24,367 nucleotides of DNA from a virus. Location: positions 1 to 24,367 of the IMG/VR virus record IMGVR_UViG_3300037502_002605. One strand, 5' to 3'. Position 1 is the first letter of the stretch; each line of letters opens with the position of its first letter. The translations under genes and the position numbers were made by a program. Below are positions 1 through 8,036 of this stretch, piece by piece. The notes below the pieces were generated by a model. It was not told the DNA's origin and made no database searches. It saw only the letters and a list, made by a program, of their open reading frames with translations.

Positions 1-2
1 AA

Positions 3-2681
3 AACGGTAGTGGTATGAGTGACAGTCCGACAGGTAAACGCTACTTAGGTCTAGCTTGGAATAAAACCACCGCCACGGAAAGTAATACAGCGAGTGATTA
101 TAATTGGTCACCGTTGTATGATAATGTTGAGGTTGGTGGAAGGAATTTATTGCCCATAGGTGAGTTTGCCGAATGGGGCGGTGGTTATACTAGAAATGAC
201 TATGTTTTTTCAGTATCACAACTTGCAGTAAATGGTGGCTCAGGAATTAAACTACCAAATAGTAAAATTAAACCGTCCACTGAATATACTTTATCTTTTA
301 AAACAAAGAAAGTAAGTGGTGATGTAAACACTATTGGAGGACATACAGGACCAATAAATTCATCAACTACAAAATTTTATATGGATGGTAATTTTCTTAG
401 GGATATTTATTTAGCAACCTACCCAAATGATACAGAGGAACATTATTTTGTTTTACATTTTAAATCTAGTAGTAGTGTTTCAGATTGGATATATATTCAA
501 CCAAATAGGTCAGCATATGACAAAGATTATGAGATGGAAATTTGGGATATTCAACTTGAAAAGGGCAACGTAGCCACAGACTGGACACCTGCACCAGAAG
601 ACGTAGACGACAAAATCAATCAAGTAGAGTCAAGAGTTTCGACTGCTGAACAAAAGATAACAGACAGTGCAATCGTTAGCACAGTCACACAATCAACAAC
701 TTATGTAAATGATTTAGGTCAAAAGGTTGGAACTGATGAGATTATTTCTAGGATAAACCAAACGGCTGAAAGTATCAGAATTCAAGCCAATAAAATACAC
801 ATTGATGGAAATACAACTTTCTCAAGTGGTTATAATCCATCAGAAAAAGAAACACCAAGTGGTGCGCAAGCTAAGGTTGATGCTATTGAGATTGGTGGAC
901 GGAACTATTTTAGTGATTATAATGGAGAAGAAAACAGTGTTTCAAATAACACTTCAACTGAAAGATATGTTTACCCTTCTAATAACAACTCTAGGAGAGA
1001 CATTGAATTAGAGCCGAATACAACTTATACAATGAGTGCTTGGTTTAGAACAAATGTCCAAACTTCGAGAACTCTAGATATGTTCTTTGTGCATGCACCT
1101 GTTAGTGGGACAATCCAACATAGGCACAGAACTAGCATCTCATTAACAACAGAATATCGCAAACATACCTTTACTTTTACAACAGGAGATAATCCTAGCC
1201 AAATAGGGCACGCAAGGTTCGATTTAAATGGTAATAGCGAAACGAACACTGTTACTATGTTTATGAAACTTGCGAAACTAGAAAAAGGCAACAAAGCCAC
1301 CGACTGGACACCTGCACCAGAAGATCAACAAGCCTATGCGGACGAAGCACCGCTCAAATTATGGGCTTACCCTGACACTACTGAAATTGATGGGGGAAAT
1401 ATCCGCACAAACACCATCACAGCTAATGAGATTAATGTAAGTTCATTAAGTGCACTAAGTGCGAACCTTGGTACAGTTACAGCAGGTACGATTAATGGGG
1501 TGACAATAAATGGGTCAACCTTCAATGCAACAGATGGTAATGGTAATGGCATAACTATAAGTGGCTCAACATTCTCAAGAACATACAGCGAAGTCTTTAA
1601 TGAAACTCAGGGCTACACAAGTATTATGACAATAACAGATGGAATAGAAGTAGATGAATCTTGGCATTCAAATGCGGTAACTGGCTCTTACAATAGAGGA
1701 TTTCTTAGACTAGATAGAAGCCATTTAATGATGATCGACTATGCTTCAGGAGGAATGGAAACAGCCGAACTGAGGATGGGAGGGATGGGCTATAGCTCGC
1801 AAAGTGGTACTTTTGAAATAACTTCATTTGATGACAATACTGATCAAATTTACTCAAGCGCAAACGAAACCAAAACAACAATGAAGTTAACCCCACTTCA
1901 CACAAACCATAGGTCTGTTGGTATGTATGGTATTTATGATTCGACCAAAATTGGTCATGTATGGAGTATAGGTACTGCCTATAAAATACCAGATAATGGA
2001 TCTGACTTTGGTAATCTTTATGGTATAGCCTATAAGCACACAAATAATCGTGTAGGCGGAACGATGGCGGGCGGACATCAAATCGTCTTCGCAAATAATG
2101 GCTTACCAGGGACGGCAATCGGATTAGCTGGAGGTATTTGGACAAACGGAAGCATTATTACTCATGGTAATGTAAGGTTGGAGAACACAGGAAATTTATA
2201 TTTAACAAGTTCAGTAGGAGGAAATGCTATTGTCGGAAAATCGTCGTTAAGTGGTAGAGACTTCATGTTATTGGGGTCAAACTCTGCAGGTTATGAAAGT
2301 GGTGCTCAAATAAACTTATATGGAAAAGATGACCCATCATTTCCAAATTATGCGATAATATATTCTGGCGGTAACCCATCCTTAACATTGAGAGATAATA
2401 ACACATATGAGTTTCACGGAAGACTAGACACGGGGAATGAGGCAAGTGGGTACAGTATTATTTCTCCCACAGCAAATTCACCAAGCTCATTGGTAATAAG
2501 CATAGGAAAAACACTTCCTGGAAACGCTAGAGTCTCTGTAACAGCCAACTCAACAGTACCTGGAAGCGTGGTTAAAGAAGTAAGTGTTAACAGTTCCACA
2601 CAAACAGGTTTCACGGCAGTTATGTATAGAAGCGATTCTACAAATACAGGTATGCAGTGGATAGCAGTTCACTATGGATAA
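3..2681 (+). CDS. Phage tail fibre / receptor-binding minor tail protein, 5' partial
   Basis: The reading frame is open to the left window edge and the first ATG (base 15) has no ribosome binding site, so this is the C-terminal part of a longer protein. Numbering from that ATG, two modules begin with GGRN (about residues 41 and 297) and end with ATDWTPAPED (about 187 and 429). This is the jelly-roll/carbohydrate-binding type module common in tail proteins of Gram-positive phages. A coiled stretch with heptad-like spacing lies between them (about 200-265). Near residues 455-530 is a low-complexity run rich in TIT, GTV and NGST, typical of tail-tip proteins leading into a trimeric fibre. The last 350 residues, rich in Gly, Asn and Ser, look like a beta-structured receptor-binding tip. 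Inferred role: host recognition at the tail tip. The two downstream genes fit a tail operon. The family is clear; the receptor is not. Confidence 0.8.
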   Translation, partial: NGSGMSDSPTGKRYLGLAWNKTTATESNTASDYNWSPLYDNVEVGGRNLLPIGEFAEWGGGYTRNDYVFSVSQLAVNGGSGIKLPNSKIKPSTEYTLSFKTKKVSGDVNTIGGHTGPINSSTTKFYMDGNFLRDIYLATYPNDTEEHYFVLHFKSSSSVSDWIYIQPNRSAYDKDYEMEIWDIQLEKGNVATDWTPAPEDVDDKINQVESRVSTAEQKITDSAIVSTVTQSTTYVNDLGQKVGTDEIISRINQTAESIRIQANKIHIDGNTTFSSGYNPSEKETPSGAQAKVDAIEIGGRNYFSDYNGEENSVSNNTSTERYVYPSNNNSRRDIELEPNTTYTMSAWFRTNVQTSRTLDMFFVHAPVSGTIQHRHRTSISLTTEYRKHTFTFTTGDNPSQIGHARFDLNGNSETNTVTMFMKLAKLEKGNKATDWTPAPEDQQAYADEAPLKLWAYPDTTEIDGGNIRTNTITANEINVSSLSALSANLGTVTAGTINGVTINGSTFNATDGNGNGITISGSTFSRTYSEVFNETQGYTSIMTITDGIEVDESWHSNAVTGSYNRGFLRLDRSHLMMIDYASGGMETAELRMGGMGYSSQSGTFEITSFDDNTDQIYSSANETKTTMKLTPLHTNHRSVGMYGIYDSTKIGHVWSIGTAYKIPDNGSDFGNLYGIAYKHTNNRVGGTMAGGHQIVFANNGLPGTAIGLAGGIWTNGSIITHGNVRLENTGNLYLTSSVGGNAIVGKSSLSGRDFMLLGSNSAGYESGAQINLYGKDDPSFPNYAIIYSGGNPSLTLRDNNTYEFHGRLDTGNEASGYSIISPTANSPSSLVISIGKTLPGNARVSVTANSTVPGSVVKEVSVNSSTQTGFTAVMYRSDSTNTGMQWIAVHYG
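558..1324 (+). repeat. Pair of 44-bp imperfect direct repeats inside the tail gene
   Basis: Bases 558-601 and 1281-1324 are nearly identical and encode EKGN(V/K)ATDWTPAPED. They mark the ends of two homologous binding modules. DNA-level identity above what the protein requires suggests recent duplication or recombinational exchange of modules in the tail gene. Confidence 0.75.
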
Positions 2682-2695
2682 AAAAGGAGGTAAAA

Positions 2696-3241
2696 ATGAA
2701 ATACACATTAATGCTAGATAAATATAACGTTATATATGCATTGTCACCTTGTTATGAAAAAGAATATGATGGGAGAAAAATTTTCCTCCCATCTCTATCT
2801 CTAACAAGTAGTGATAAAGAAAAAGGAGCATCATTAATGATTGTCGATGCAAAAGAATTGCCAATAGAAAAAAACTTGGATGATCTATTCACCTTTTTCT
2901 ATAATGAAAGAACAAAAAAATTTGAAATAAATATAGCTAATAGAAAATGGCGAGCAAGAGAAAATCTTCGCTCTTTAAGAGAAAAAGAACTATTGAAAAC
3001 AGACTACCTTGCCTTGTATGAAATGGAAAACGAAAAAAAACAAGAGTATCTATTGTGGAAAGAAGAGTGGCTAAAAGCAACAGAAACTTTCATCTATCCA
3101 AAAAAAACAGTAGAGTGGATAGAAAAAATCATAACAAATAATTTTGACCAATCAAAAATAGAAGAAAGAAATTACTTTATAAAAATAATAGATGAATCAA
3201 TAGAAAGACTAAAACGAGGAATAGGGGAGGAAGAAATATGA
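2696..3241 (+). CDS. Putative tail assembly chaperone-like / tail-associated protein
   Basis: 181 aa. The start is ATG 2696, directly after the perfect site AAAAGGAGG; an upstream in-frame ATG at 2657 lies inside the tail gene and has no such site. The N-terminal half is a small beta-rich region. The second half has the sequence LRSLREKELLKTDYLAL followed by a Trp-rich helix (WKEEWLKATE). The pattern of Arg/Lys helix, 'TD', then a hydrophobic helix resembles the small phage tail assembly chaperone-like domains found downstream of tail fibres (Pfam Phage_tail_APC type). That likeness is by eye only. It overlaps the next gene by 4 nt (ATGA), which indicates translational coupling. A tail-related role is an inference from pattern and position. 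Confidence 0.6.
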   Translation: MKYTLMLDKYNVIYALSPCYEKEYDGRKIFLPSLSLTSSDKEKGASLMIVDAKELPIEKNLDDLFTFFYNERTKKFEINIANRKWRARENLRSLREKELLKTDYLALYEMENEKKQEYLLWKEEWLKATETFIYPKKTVEWIEKIITNNFDQSKIEERNYFIKIIDESIERLKRGIGEEEI

Positions 3242-3774
3242 TTTTTTATTCATTTTTAGAACTGGACCTTTTAAAAAAGGGCTATCACAATTTTGAGGAC
3301 CATGAAAAACAAGCTTTAATGAATGAAATTCACAATAAAACGGGAGAGGACATAGTAAAAATCACAGATGAGTTCCTATTTGATTATACAAAAGATCTGA
3401 AAAAACAGTTTTTGAAAGACAAATGTGAAGAAAGCATAGAAAAAGGCTTTACAGCTACAAATGGATATTTATATCGAACCAATCGTGATGATCAAATCAA
3501 TATGGTTGGGCAACGTGATGAGCTGTTAGAAGACGAAAGTATCTCAGAAGTCTTGTGGAAAACAGAAGATGCGGGCTATATCCAGCATACACGGGAAGAG
3601 TGGCTATCTATCTACAAGCAAGGTTTTGCTCATAAAAAAGAGCAACTGTTTAAATATGACATGTTAAAACAACAAGTTAACAATGCACTCACACATGAAG
3701 AAATTACTTCAATTGTGTGGGATAAGCCAGAGGCGACAGAAGAAACTAATACAACTACAGAACCAACAGCTTAA
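3238..3774 (+). CDS. Small phage tail-region protein, unknown function
   Basis: 178 aa, starting at ATG 3238 with AGGGGAGG upstream and overlapping the previous stop by 4 nt. It has an acidic, helical N-terminal half. The C-terminal part (about residues 125-165: EWLSIYKQGFAHKKEQLFKY, then LKQQVNNAxTHEEI and a Trp) has the look of the helical-bundle domains annotated as DUF4376 that often end tail-fibre-associated proteins. It ends in a Thr/Glu-rich tail. Position suggests a tail fibre accessory or assembly protein. No catalytic motif is visible, and function is not assigned. Confidence 0.55.
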   Translation: MIFYSFLELDLLKKGYHNFEDHEKQALMNEIHNKTGEDIVKITDEFLFDYTKDLKKQFLKDKCEESIEKGFTATNGYLYRTNRDDQINMVGQRDELLEDESISEVLWKTEDAGYIQHTREEWLSIYKQGFAHKKEQLFKYDMLKQQVNNALTHEEITSIVWDKPEATEETNTTTEPTA

Positions 3775-3817
3775 ATAAAATGTTGATTTTACATATGGGT
3801 TAAAGGAGATATTTAAT

Positions 3818-4165
3818 ATGCAAAAAATTAAAATTGGAATTTTTGGTCTTACGCAAGAAATTTCAGATAAAAAGTTGAAAGAGGTTGCCAGCGAGTTTGA
3901 CGATGACTTGATAAAATCAAGTAAAAAAGATAGGGTTATTTTTAAAGATGGTGGAGAAATTACATCGTACGGAATTAGTACTAATATCAGAGGAGTAAGA
4001 AGAAATTTAATTTATGTAGATAAACGTCTAAAAGATACAGATATCTTTAAAGAGGTTATAGCACCAACAATAAGTTCAAAAAAATATTACGACAAACAAG
4101 GTAAAATTATCTTCGATGTTATGAATTCAGAGTGGGATTGCAGATATTGCATTAGATGGTTTTGA
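3818..4165 (+). CDS. 115-aa protein resembling the Walker B segment of a terminase-type ATPase
   Basis: It starts at ATG 3818 with AAAGGAG upstream. Residues 40-85 read VIFKDGGEI, then a Gly-Ser-type loop, RGVRRN, the hydrophobic strand LIYVD and an acidic helix. That order (F-x-[ND]-G-x-E-I, RG-x-R, hhhhD, acidic helix, 'P..S') is the one around Walker B in large terminases and related phage ATPases. Here the catalytic Glu after the Asp is Lys (VDK), and there is no Walker A anywhere in the protein. It is therefore either a remnant or a small non-catalytic relative. The C-terminus has WDCRYC. The gene stands alone between the tail genes and the endolysin, with a terminator after it. The family likeness is by eye and uncertain. 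Confidence 0.45.
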   Translation: MQKIKIGIFGLTQEISDKKLKEVASEFDDDLIKSSKKDRVIFKDGGEITSYGISTNIRGVRRNLIYVDKRLKDTDIFKEVIAPTISSKKYYDKQGKIIFDVMNSEWDCRYCIRWF

Positions 4166-4179
4166 TTTAAATATTTTAT

Positions 4180-4208
4180 AACTAGGTTAATAAAACTTAG
4201 TTTTTATT
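4180..4208 (+). terminator. Probable rho-independent terminator after the tail-region genes
   Basis: The 7-bp stem AACTAGG (4180-4186) pairs with CTTAGTT (4196-4202), with one G-T pair, and runs into TTTATT. The stem is weak (AT-rich), so termination may be partial. It lies 14 nt after the stop of the 115-aa gene. Confidence 0.5.
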
Positions 4209-4211
4209 AAG

Positions 4212-4251
4212 AAATAAGTACTCTATAAACCTAATTATGGGGTACTTATTT
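4212..4251 (+). other. Stem-loop in the leader of the endolysin gene
   Basis: Bases 4212-4223 (AAATAAGTACTC) pair with 4240-4251 over 12 bp with one G-T, leaving a 16-nt loop. A short T run follows. It lies between the terminator at 4180 and the endolysin ribosome binding site (AAAGGGAG, 4267-4274). It could be a second terminator or a leader structure; no convincing promoter is seen here. Confidence 0.45.
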
Positions 4252-4282
4252 TAGATAAATTTTAGTAAAGGGAGTGATTTTA

Positions 4283-6346
4283 TTGGCAAAAAGAATAGGT
4301 TTAGATGACGGTCACGGAATCTATACAGCAGGAAAAAGAACGCCAATATTTACAGATGGTACAAAAAGTGAATTAGGTAAAAACTATATGAATGAAAACC
4401 TTTTTAATAGGGCTGTAGTTAAGTATTTAGACAAACACCTAAAAGCTAGTGGGTTTGAAACGGTTTTAACAGCGCCAACAGATAGTGATGTTTCTCTTAA
4501 AAACCGTGTTGCAAAAGCAAATAGTTCTAACTTAGATTTATTTGTTTCTGTACACGCCAATGCAAATGCTGGTAGATGGGGAACTTGGGGAGGAACAGAA
4601 ACATATGTTTACCCAACTGGTGAATCAAAAAGAATTGGCTCAATTATACATAAACATTTAATGAAAGGTACGTCAATGAGAGACCGTGGTGTAAAAGATG
4701 GTTCTTGGCTTTATGTAATCAAAAATACAAGAATGCCATCGGTTCTTATTGAGGCTGGGTTTATGGATAACTTACGTGAGGCAAAACTTTTATTATCTGA
4801 CAGTTTTAGAAAAGAATGTGCTCTAGAGATTGCTATGGGCATATGTGAGGCTTACAATGTAAAGTTTGTTAATGGTGTGGACAAACAAGAGAAAATTGAG
4901 TATTACAGAGTTAGAACAAGTTGGTCTGATTCTAAATCTCAAAAAGGAGCTTTTAAACAATTAATAGGAGCTAAGGAACTGGCAGATTCTTTAAAATCTC
5001 AAGGATACAAAGTTTTTGATGACAAAGGTCAAACGGTTTACGACCCATCACCAAAAGTAGTAGAAAAAGAAAAATGGTTTAGAGTTAGAAAAACATGGTC
5101 TGATGAAAAATCACAGATTGGAGCTTTCCAAAGCTTAGATGGTGCAAAAGATTTAGCCAATACAAATGCCAAAGAGGGATATAAAGTATTTGATGATAAT
5201 GGTAAGATTGTATATACACCAAATATTGTAAAAGAAAATGAGTTTTATAGGGTTAGAGTTAGTTGGGGTGAACCTAAAACACAAATTGGTGCATTCAAAC
5301 AATTAGAGGGTGCTAAAGAGTTGTCTGACAGCAGAGCTGACGAAGGCTTTAAAGTTTTTGATGACAACGGAAAAATTGTTTACACCCCAAAGATTGTTGA
5401 AAAGAAACCAGAACCAACAAAACCTAAGCCAGAACCAGAGAAACCTGTAGTTGAAACTTTGTATCGTGTGAGAACATCTTGGGGAAATCCAAAATCTCAG
5501 ATTGGTGCGTTTAAAAACTTAGATAGTGCCAAATCTCTTGCTGACTCAAAAGCAAAAGACGGTTATAGAGTATTTGATGAAGATGGCAAGGTCGTTTATA
5601 CTCCAAAGGATTACAAAGAAGAAATCGTGGTTGATAAGCCAGCTTGTACAAATGAAAAACATACAGATATTTTAGGTAAACCAGAAACTACAGATTATGT
5701 TGCTATGGCTAAGTTTGTAAAAGAAAAGAATCCTAAAGCCGTTGATATTGATGAAATAGCAAAATCATTTGTAGAACAGGGTAAAAAGTATGGCATTCGT
5801 GGTGATATTGCATTTTGTCAATCAATAATTGAAACTGGTTGGTTTAAGTTTGATGGCGGAACGGCAGTTACACCAGACCAACATAATTATTGTGGTATGG
5901 GAGTTACTCAAAAAGGTATGAAAGGTGCATCTTTTGATACTGTTGTAGATGGTGTTAAAGGTCAGTTACATCACTTATGGGCTTATTCAAATAAAAATGA
6001 GCTACCGAACGATGAGAAGCCTTTGAGTCCTAGATATCATCTTGTTACTAGAGGTGTTGCACCACACTGGGAAGACCTTTCTATGAAGTGGGCTATGAAT
6101 GAGAATTATGGAACACATATCTTATCTTTATATAGCCAGCTAAAAGATTTTGTAGACAACTACGAGCACGAAAAAGAAGAAGACAATATTATTGAAACAC
6201 CAAGCGAACCAGAAGCTCCAGAAGATGTTATTGATAATGACGTTGAAAATTCAGAAAATTCTGATAATTATGACGAAGACGTTAATTTCTTTGCAAAAAT
6301 AATTATGATGATTATTAATAAAGTTAAAGAGATTTTGTCTAGGTAG
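4283..6346 (+). CDS. Bifunctional endolysin: N-acetylmuramoyl-L-alanine amidase, four repeats, glucosaminidase
   Basis: 687 aa. The start is TTG 4283, giving MAKRIGLDDGHG with AAAGGGAG 9 nt before it; a GTG at 4274 lies inside that site. Residues 1-200 are a zinc amidase of the Amidase_3 type: ligand region LDDGHG, the Glu of NEN, SVHANA, and the catalytic IEAGF. Four repeats of about 55 aa follow (near residues 205, 263, 319 and 391). Each runs from YRVR.SW through GAFK.L to GYKVFDD.G..VY, a SPOR-like or cell-wall-binding pattern. A Lys/Pro/Glu linker lies between repeats 3 and 4. Residues about 473-626 are a Glucosaminidase (lysozyme-fold) domain with the putative catalytic Glu in SIIETGWF and the NYCGMG segment. 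A tail rich in Asp/Glu and a short hydrophobic end follow. There is no signal peptide, so export needs the holin genes downstream. Confidence 0.92.
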   Translation: MAKRIGLDDGHGIYTAGKRTPIFTDGTKSELGKNYMNENLFNRAVVKYLDKHLKASGFETVLTAPTDSDVSLKNRVAKANSSNLDLFVSVHANANAGRWGTWGGTETYVYPTGESKRIGSIIHKHLMKGTSMRDRGVKDGSWLYVIKNTRMPSVLIEAGFMDNLREAKLLLSDSFRKECALEIAMGICEAYNVKFVNGVDKQEKIEYYRVRTSWSDSKSQKGAFKQLIGAKELADSLKSQGYKVFDDKGQTVYDPSPKVVEKEKWFRVRKTWSDEKSQIGAFQSLDGAKDLANTNAKEGYKVFDDNGKIVYTPNIVKENEFYRVRVSWGEPKTQIGAFKQLEGAKELSDSRADEGFKVFDDNGKIVYTPKIVEKKPEPTKPKPEPEKPVVETLYRVRTSWGNPKSQIGAFKNLDSAKSLADSKAKDGYRVFDEDGKVVYTPKDYKEEIVVDKPACTNEKHTDILGKPETTDYVAMAKFVKEKNPKAVDIDEIAKSFVEQGKKYGIRGDIAFCQSIIETGWFKFDGGTAVTPDQHNYCGMGVTQKGMKGASFDTVVDGVKGQLHHLWAYSNKNELPNDEKPLSPRYHLVTRGVAPHWEDLSMKWAMNENYGTHILSLYSQLKDFVDNYEHEKEEDNIIETPSEPEAPEDVIDNDVENSENSDNYDEDVNFFAKIIMMIINKVKEILSR
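4895..5620 (+). repeat. Four tandem coding repeats in the endolysin
   Basis: Units begin near 4897, 5071, 5240 and 5455. Each encodes the pattern Y/F-RVR-x-SW, QIGAFK-L, A-K-L-A, G-Y/F-KVFDD-GK-VYTP. Units 2-4 share more DNA identity with each other than unit 1 does. The spacer before unit 4 is expanded by a Lys/Pro/Glu linker. They are likely substrate- or wall-binding modules. Confidence 0.8.
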
Positions 6347-6350
6347 AAAC

Positions 6351-6385
6351 AAGGCTTTTACTGTTGAGCCTTTAATCAACAGTAA
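6351..6385 (+). other. Two mutually exclusive stem-loops between endolysin and holin genes
   Basis: TTACTGTTGA (6358-6367) pairs perfectly with TCAACAGTAA (6376-6385). AAGGCT (6351-6356) can instead pair perfectly with AGCCTT (6367-6372), which lies in the loop and at the edge of the first stem. No T run follows, so this is not a terminator. Possible roles are an mRNA-stabilising or processing structure, or a switch in lysis gene expression. Confidence 0.4.
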
Positions 6386-6444
6386 GGATATATATAGAGA
6401 AATCGGTGAAAAAGGAGATAATTATTAGGGAGGATGCCTATAAA

Positions 6445-6783
6445 ATGCAGTGGTTATACGATATGATTTCAGATTCAAACTGGATAACCGCTATCGCAAC
6501 TTTGTTTGGTGCTATAACAACATACTTAATCACAAAAAACAAAAATAAAAAAGAGTTAGCAATTAGTGACAGAATGCAACTGTCAAAAGAACAGTACAGA
6601 TTGATTGCCGAACTTAGACAGATGATGGTGGAACAAAAAGAAGAAATTGAAGTTCTTAGAGATGAGATAAGAGAGCTTCAAGCTGTAAACATGAACTTAA
6701 CAATTGAGAACCGTGACTTACAAATTGAGATAAGAAAGTTGAATGAAAAATTGAAGGATATGCAGAATTTTAAAAATAATTAG
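6445..6783 (+). CDS. Small membrane protein with one helix and a coiled coil (holin-associated, XhlA-like)
   Basis: 112 aa from ATG 6445, with AGGGAGG 11 nt upstream; an in-frame GTG at 6406 would put the site AAAAAGGAG inside the gene, so it is less likely. Residues about 11-28 form a single transmembrane helix (WITAIATLFGAITTYLI) followed by KNKNKK, which predicts a cytoplasmic C-terminus. Residues about 45-108 are a long charged coiled coil of Glu/Leu/Arg heptads. One helix plus a cytoplasmic coiled coil, set between endolysin and holin, fits the helper proteins of Gram-positive phage lysis cassettes. No specific family motif is recognised. Confidence 0.6.
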   Translation: MQWLYDMISDSNWITAIATLFGAITTYLITKNKNKKELAISDRMQLSKEQYRLIAELRQMMVEQKEEIEVLRDEIRELQAVNMNLTIENRDLQIEIRKLNEKLKDMQNFKNN

Positions 6784-6798
6784 AAAAAGGTGATAATT

Positions 6799-7131
6799 GT
6801 GGATGCAATTTATACAGAAGTTGTAAATCTTATTATAGTAGCTGTTGTTGCTATGATTGGTTTTGCTACACAAAAGTTTGTCAAGTTTTTAAAGTCAAAA
6901 GGTGTATTGGCAAGCCTAGAAACCAACAAAGAATTAGTCAAGATAGTTGTACAATCAGTAGAACAGGCATATAAGCATTTAGATGGTAAAGAAAAACTTA
7001 ATGTTGCTAAGCTAGAATTGGTAAAATTAATGAATGAAAAACATATTAAAATTTCAGAAAAGGAAATTGACACGTTCATTGAATCTGCTGTAAAAGAGAT
7101 GAATGATGTTATTAAAAAAGAAATTAAATAA
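6799..7131 (+). CDS. Holin, phage LLH type
   Basis: 110 aa. The start is GTG 6799, preceded by AAAAAGGTGAT; the GTG at 6790 lies within that site. An N-terminal transmembrane helix (VVNLIIVAVVAMIGFATQ) is followed by a Lys-rich amphipathic domain. Its pattern, V..VEQAY..L.G.EK......L...., matches the LL-H holin family (Phage_holin_6_1), as does the length of about 110 aa. It acts in the membrane to time lysis by releasing the endolysin. It begins 15 nt after the previous stop and is the last gene of the + strand region. Confidence 0.85.
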   Translation: MDAIYTEVVNLIIVAVVAMIGFATQKFVKFLKSKGVLASLETNKELVKIVVQSVEQAYKHLDGKEKLNVAKLELVKLMNEKHIKISEKEIDTFIESAVKEMNDVIKKEIK

Positions 7132-7182
7132 CTTTACTTCTCTTAATAATATTGACCTTTAAAACCGAATATAAAAATATTA

Positions 7183-7212
7183 AAACCCCTCTATTGAGGG
7201 GTTTATTTTTGT
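7183..7212. terminator. Bidirectional rho-independent terminator between converging transcription units
   Basis: A perfect 9-bp stem AAACCCCTC / GAGGGGTTT (7183-7191, 7196-7204) with loop TATT is followed by ATTTTTGTTT on the + strand. On the - strand it is followed by TTAATATTTTTAT. It therefore serves both the rightward lysis genes and the leftward resolvase gene ending at 7258. Confidence 0.85.
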
Positions 7213-7257
7213 TTAATTATTAAAATATTCAAAATATTCTGAAAATTTATTATATAA

Positions 7258-7806
7258 TTATTTTTTATTCTTGCGTAATGTTTTGATGCTTTCAAATTTA
7301 GGTTTTTTCCATTTTAGAATCTCGTGGTCAATTAAAAAAGTCAAAGCTACAGCGATTGCATCACTCTCGTCATCATTTTTAACCTCTATGTTTGGATACT
7401 TGATTAGTACAGAATTAAATAAATCTTCTTTTGTTGCGCTACCATGTACTATGTATGATTTTACTTTTTTAGGCGGATAAAGGAAGTGAGGTATATTCCA
7501 TATGCATTCCTGTATTACACCAGTCATTTTTGCTATTGTTTGTGTTTCATTATTAAACCTACTGAACATGCGCTCTATAGATGCTATATTAGGCGGGTAT
7601 TCATCAACATATTTCATAAACCATTCCTTAGCCTCTTTAAGTTTTATTGCACTTAAATTTAAACCTTTATATTTTTTTGTTGCATATATCTTTTCTGTAT
7701 TGAAGCTATCTATAACAACAAATTCTTTTTTGTCTAGGTCGTATATTGCAAGACCTGTTTGTTTCATTGATATATCTAAACCATATAAATATCTTTTTTC
7801 TTCCAA
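7258..7806 (-). CDS. RuvC-like Holliday junction resolvase
   Basis: 182 aa from TTG 7806, with AAAGAGTGAT just upstream; a GTG at 7815 lies within that site. It has the RNase H-fold resolvase pattern: YGLDISMKQTGLAIYD (catalytic Asp 11, then the TG turn), a Glu in IASIERMF (Glu 78), the K..V-HGSATKED segment, and the acidic DDESDAIAVAL end (Asp 145, 146 and 149). Length is close to the usual RuvC (about 170 aa). Role: cutting branched DNA from replication or recombination before packaging. It follows the 56-aa zinc-finger gene by 5 nt, so the two are co-transcribed from the promoter at 8037. It is the last gene of the leftward region. Confidence 0.88.
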   Translation of the reverse strand: MEEKRYLYGLDISMKQTGLAIYDLDKKEFVVIDSFNTEKIYATKKYKGLNLSAIKLKEAKEWFMKYVDEYPPNIASIERMFSRFNNETQTIAKMTGVIQECIWNIPHFLYPPKKVKSYIVHGSATKEDLFNSVLIKYPNIEVKNDDESDAIAVALTFLIDHEILKWKKPKFESIKTLRKNKK

Positions 7807-7811
7807 ATAAA

Positions 7812-7982
7812 TCACTCTTTCTTATTTTTCTGTTCAATGCTTTTTTTATAATATATATAATAATTCTCACACACCAAGTGTGAATATTCAAACTCATATG
7901 AATCTTCATTAAACTGGACAACATAAAGTTCTCTTTTCTTGTTTATACTATCACCGCAATGTCTACATGTTTTTTTATCCAA
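7812..7982 (-). CDS. 56-aa putative zinc-finger protein
   Basis: Start at TTG 7982, preceded by GAGAGGTGG with about 9 nt spacing; GTG 7994 lies inside that site. Cys6-x2-Cys9 and His35-x2-Cys38 form a plausible C2HC zinc knuckle around a short beta region (ELYVVQFNED). A basic tail, KKSIEQKNKKE, follows. It is the first gene after the promoter at 8037 and is followed by the resolvase. Small zinc proteins next to replication genes are often DNA-binding accessories; function here is unknown. Confidence 0.6.
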   Translation of the reverse strand: MDKKTCRHCGDSINKKRELYVVQFNEDSYEFEYSHLVCENYYIYYKKSIEQKNKKE

Positions 7983-8000
7983 TTTAATTTCCACCTCTCA

Positions 8001-8035
8001 AATAAAAAGAATAGGCTCAATAAAGAACCTATTCT
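8001..8035 (-). terminator. Rho-independent terminator after the DNA polymerase gene
   Basis: Read on the - strand, AGAATAGG (8035-8028) pairs with CCTATTCT (8015-8008), with two more pairs across one mismatch and a 6-nt loop. It is followed by TTTTTATTT. It lies 36 nt past the polymerase stop. Its 5' arm straddles the predicted start point of the promoter at 8037-8065. Confidence 0.75.
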
Positions 8036-8036
8036 A

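Noticed and set aside
1705-2145. 146-aa frame on the minus strand under the tail gene
   Set aside because: Antisense to a clear tail coding region, odd composition, no ribosome binding site; a shadow frame.
2657-2695. Upstream ATG for the second gene
   Set aside because: It lies within the tail gene, while AAAAGGAGG directly precedes ATG 2696.
4897-5620. CRISPR-like or non-coding tandem array
   Set aside because: The repeats are long, in frame and encode protein modules of the endolysin.
6406-6444. GTG start for the coiled-coil membrane protein
   Set aside because: No site upstream of it; the good sites lie inside this extension. ATG 6445 is preferred, though spacing is slightly long.
7502-7810. 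102-aa plus-strand frame opposite the resolvase gene
   Set aside because: The opposite strand has RuvC catalytic motifs; this frame is a by-product.
7706-7924. 72-aa minus-strand frame between the zinc-finger and resolvase genes
   Set aside because: Overlaps both better-supported genes in another frame and has no ribosome binding site at its start.
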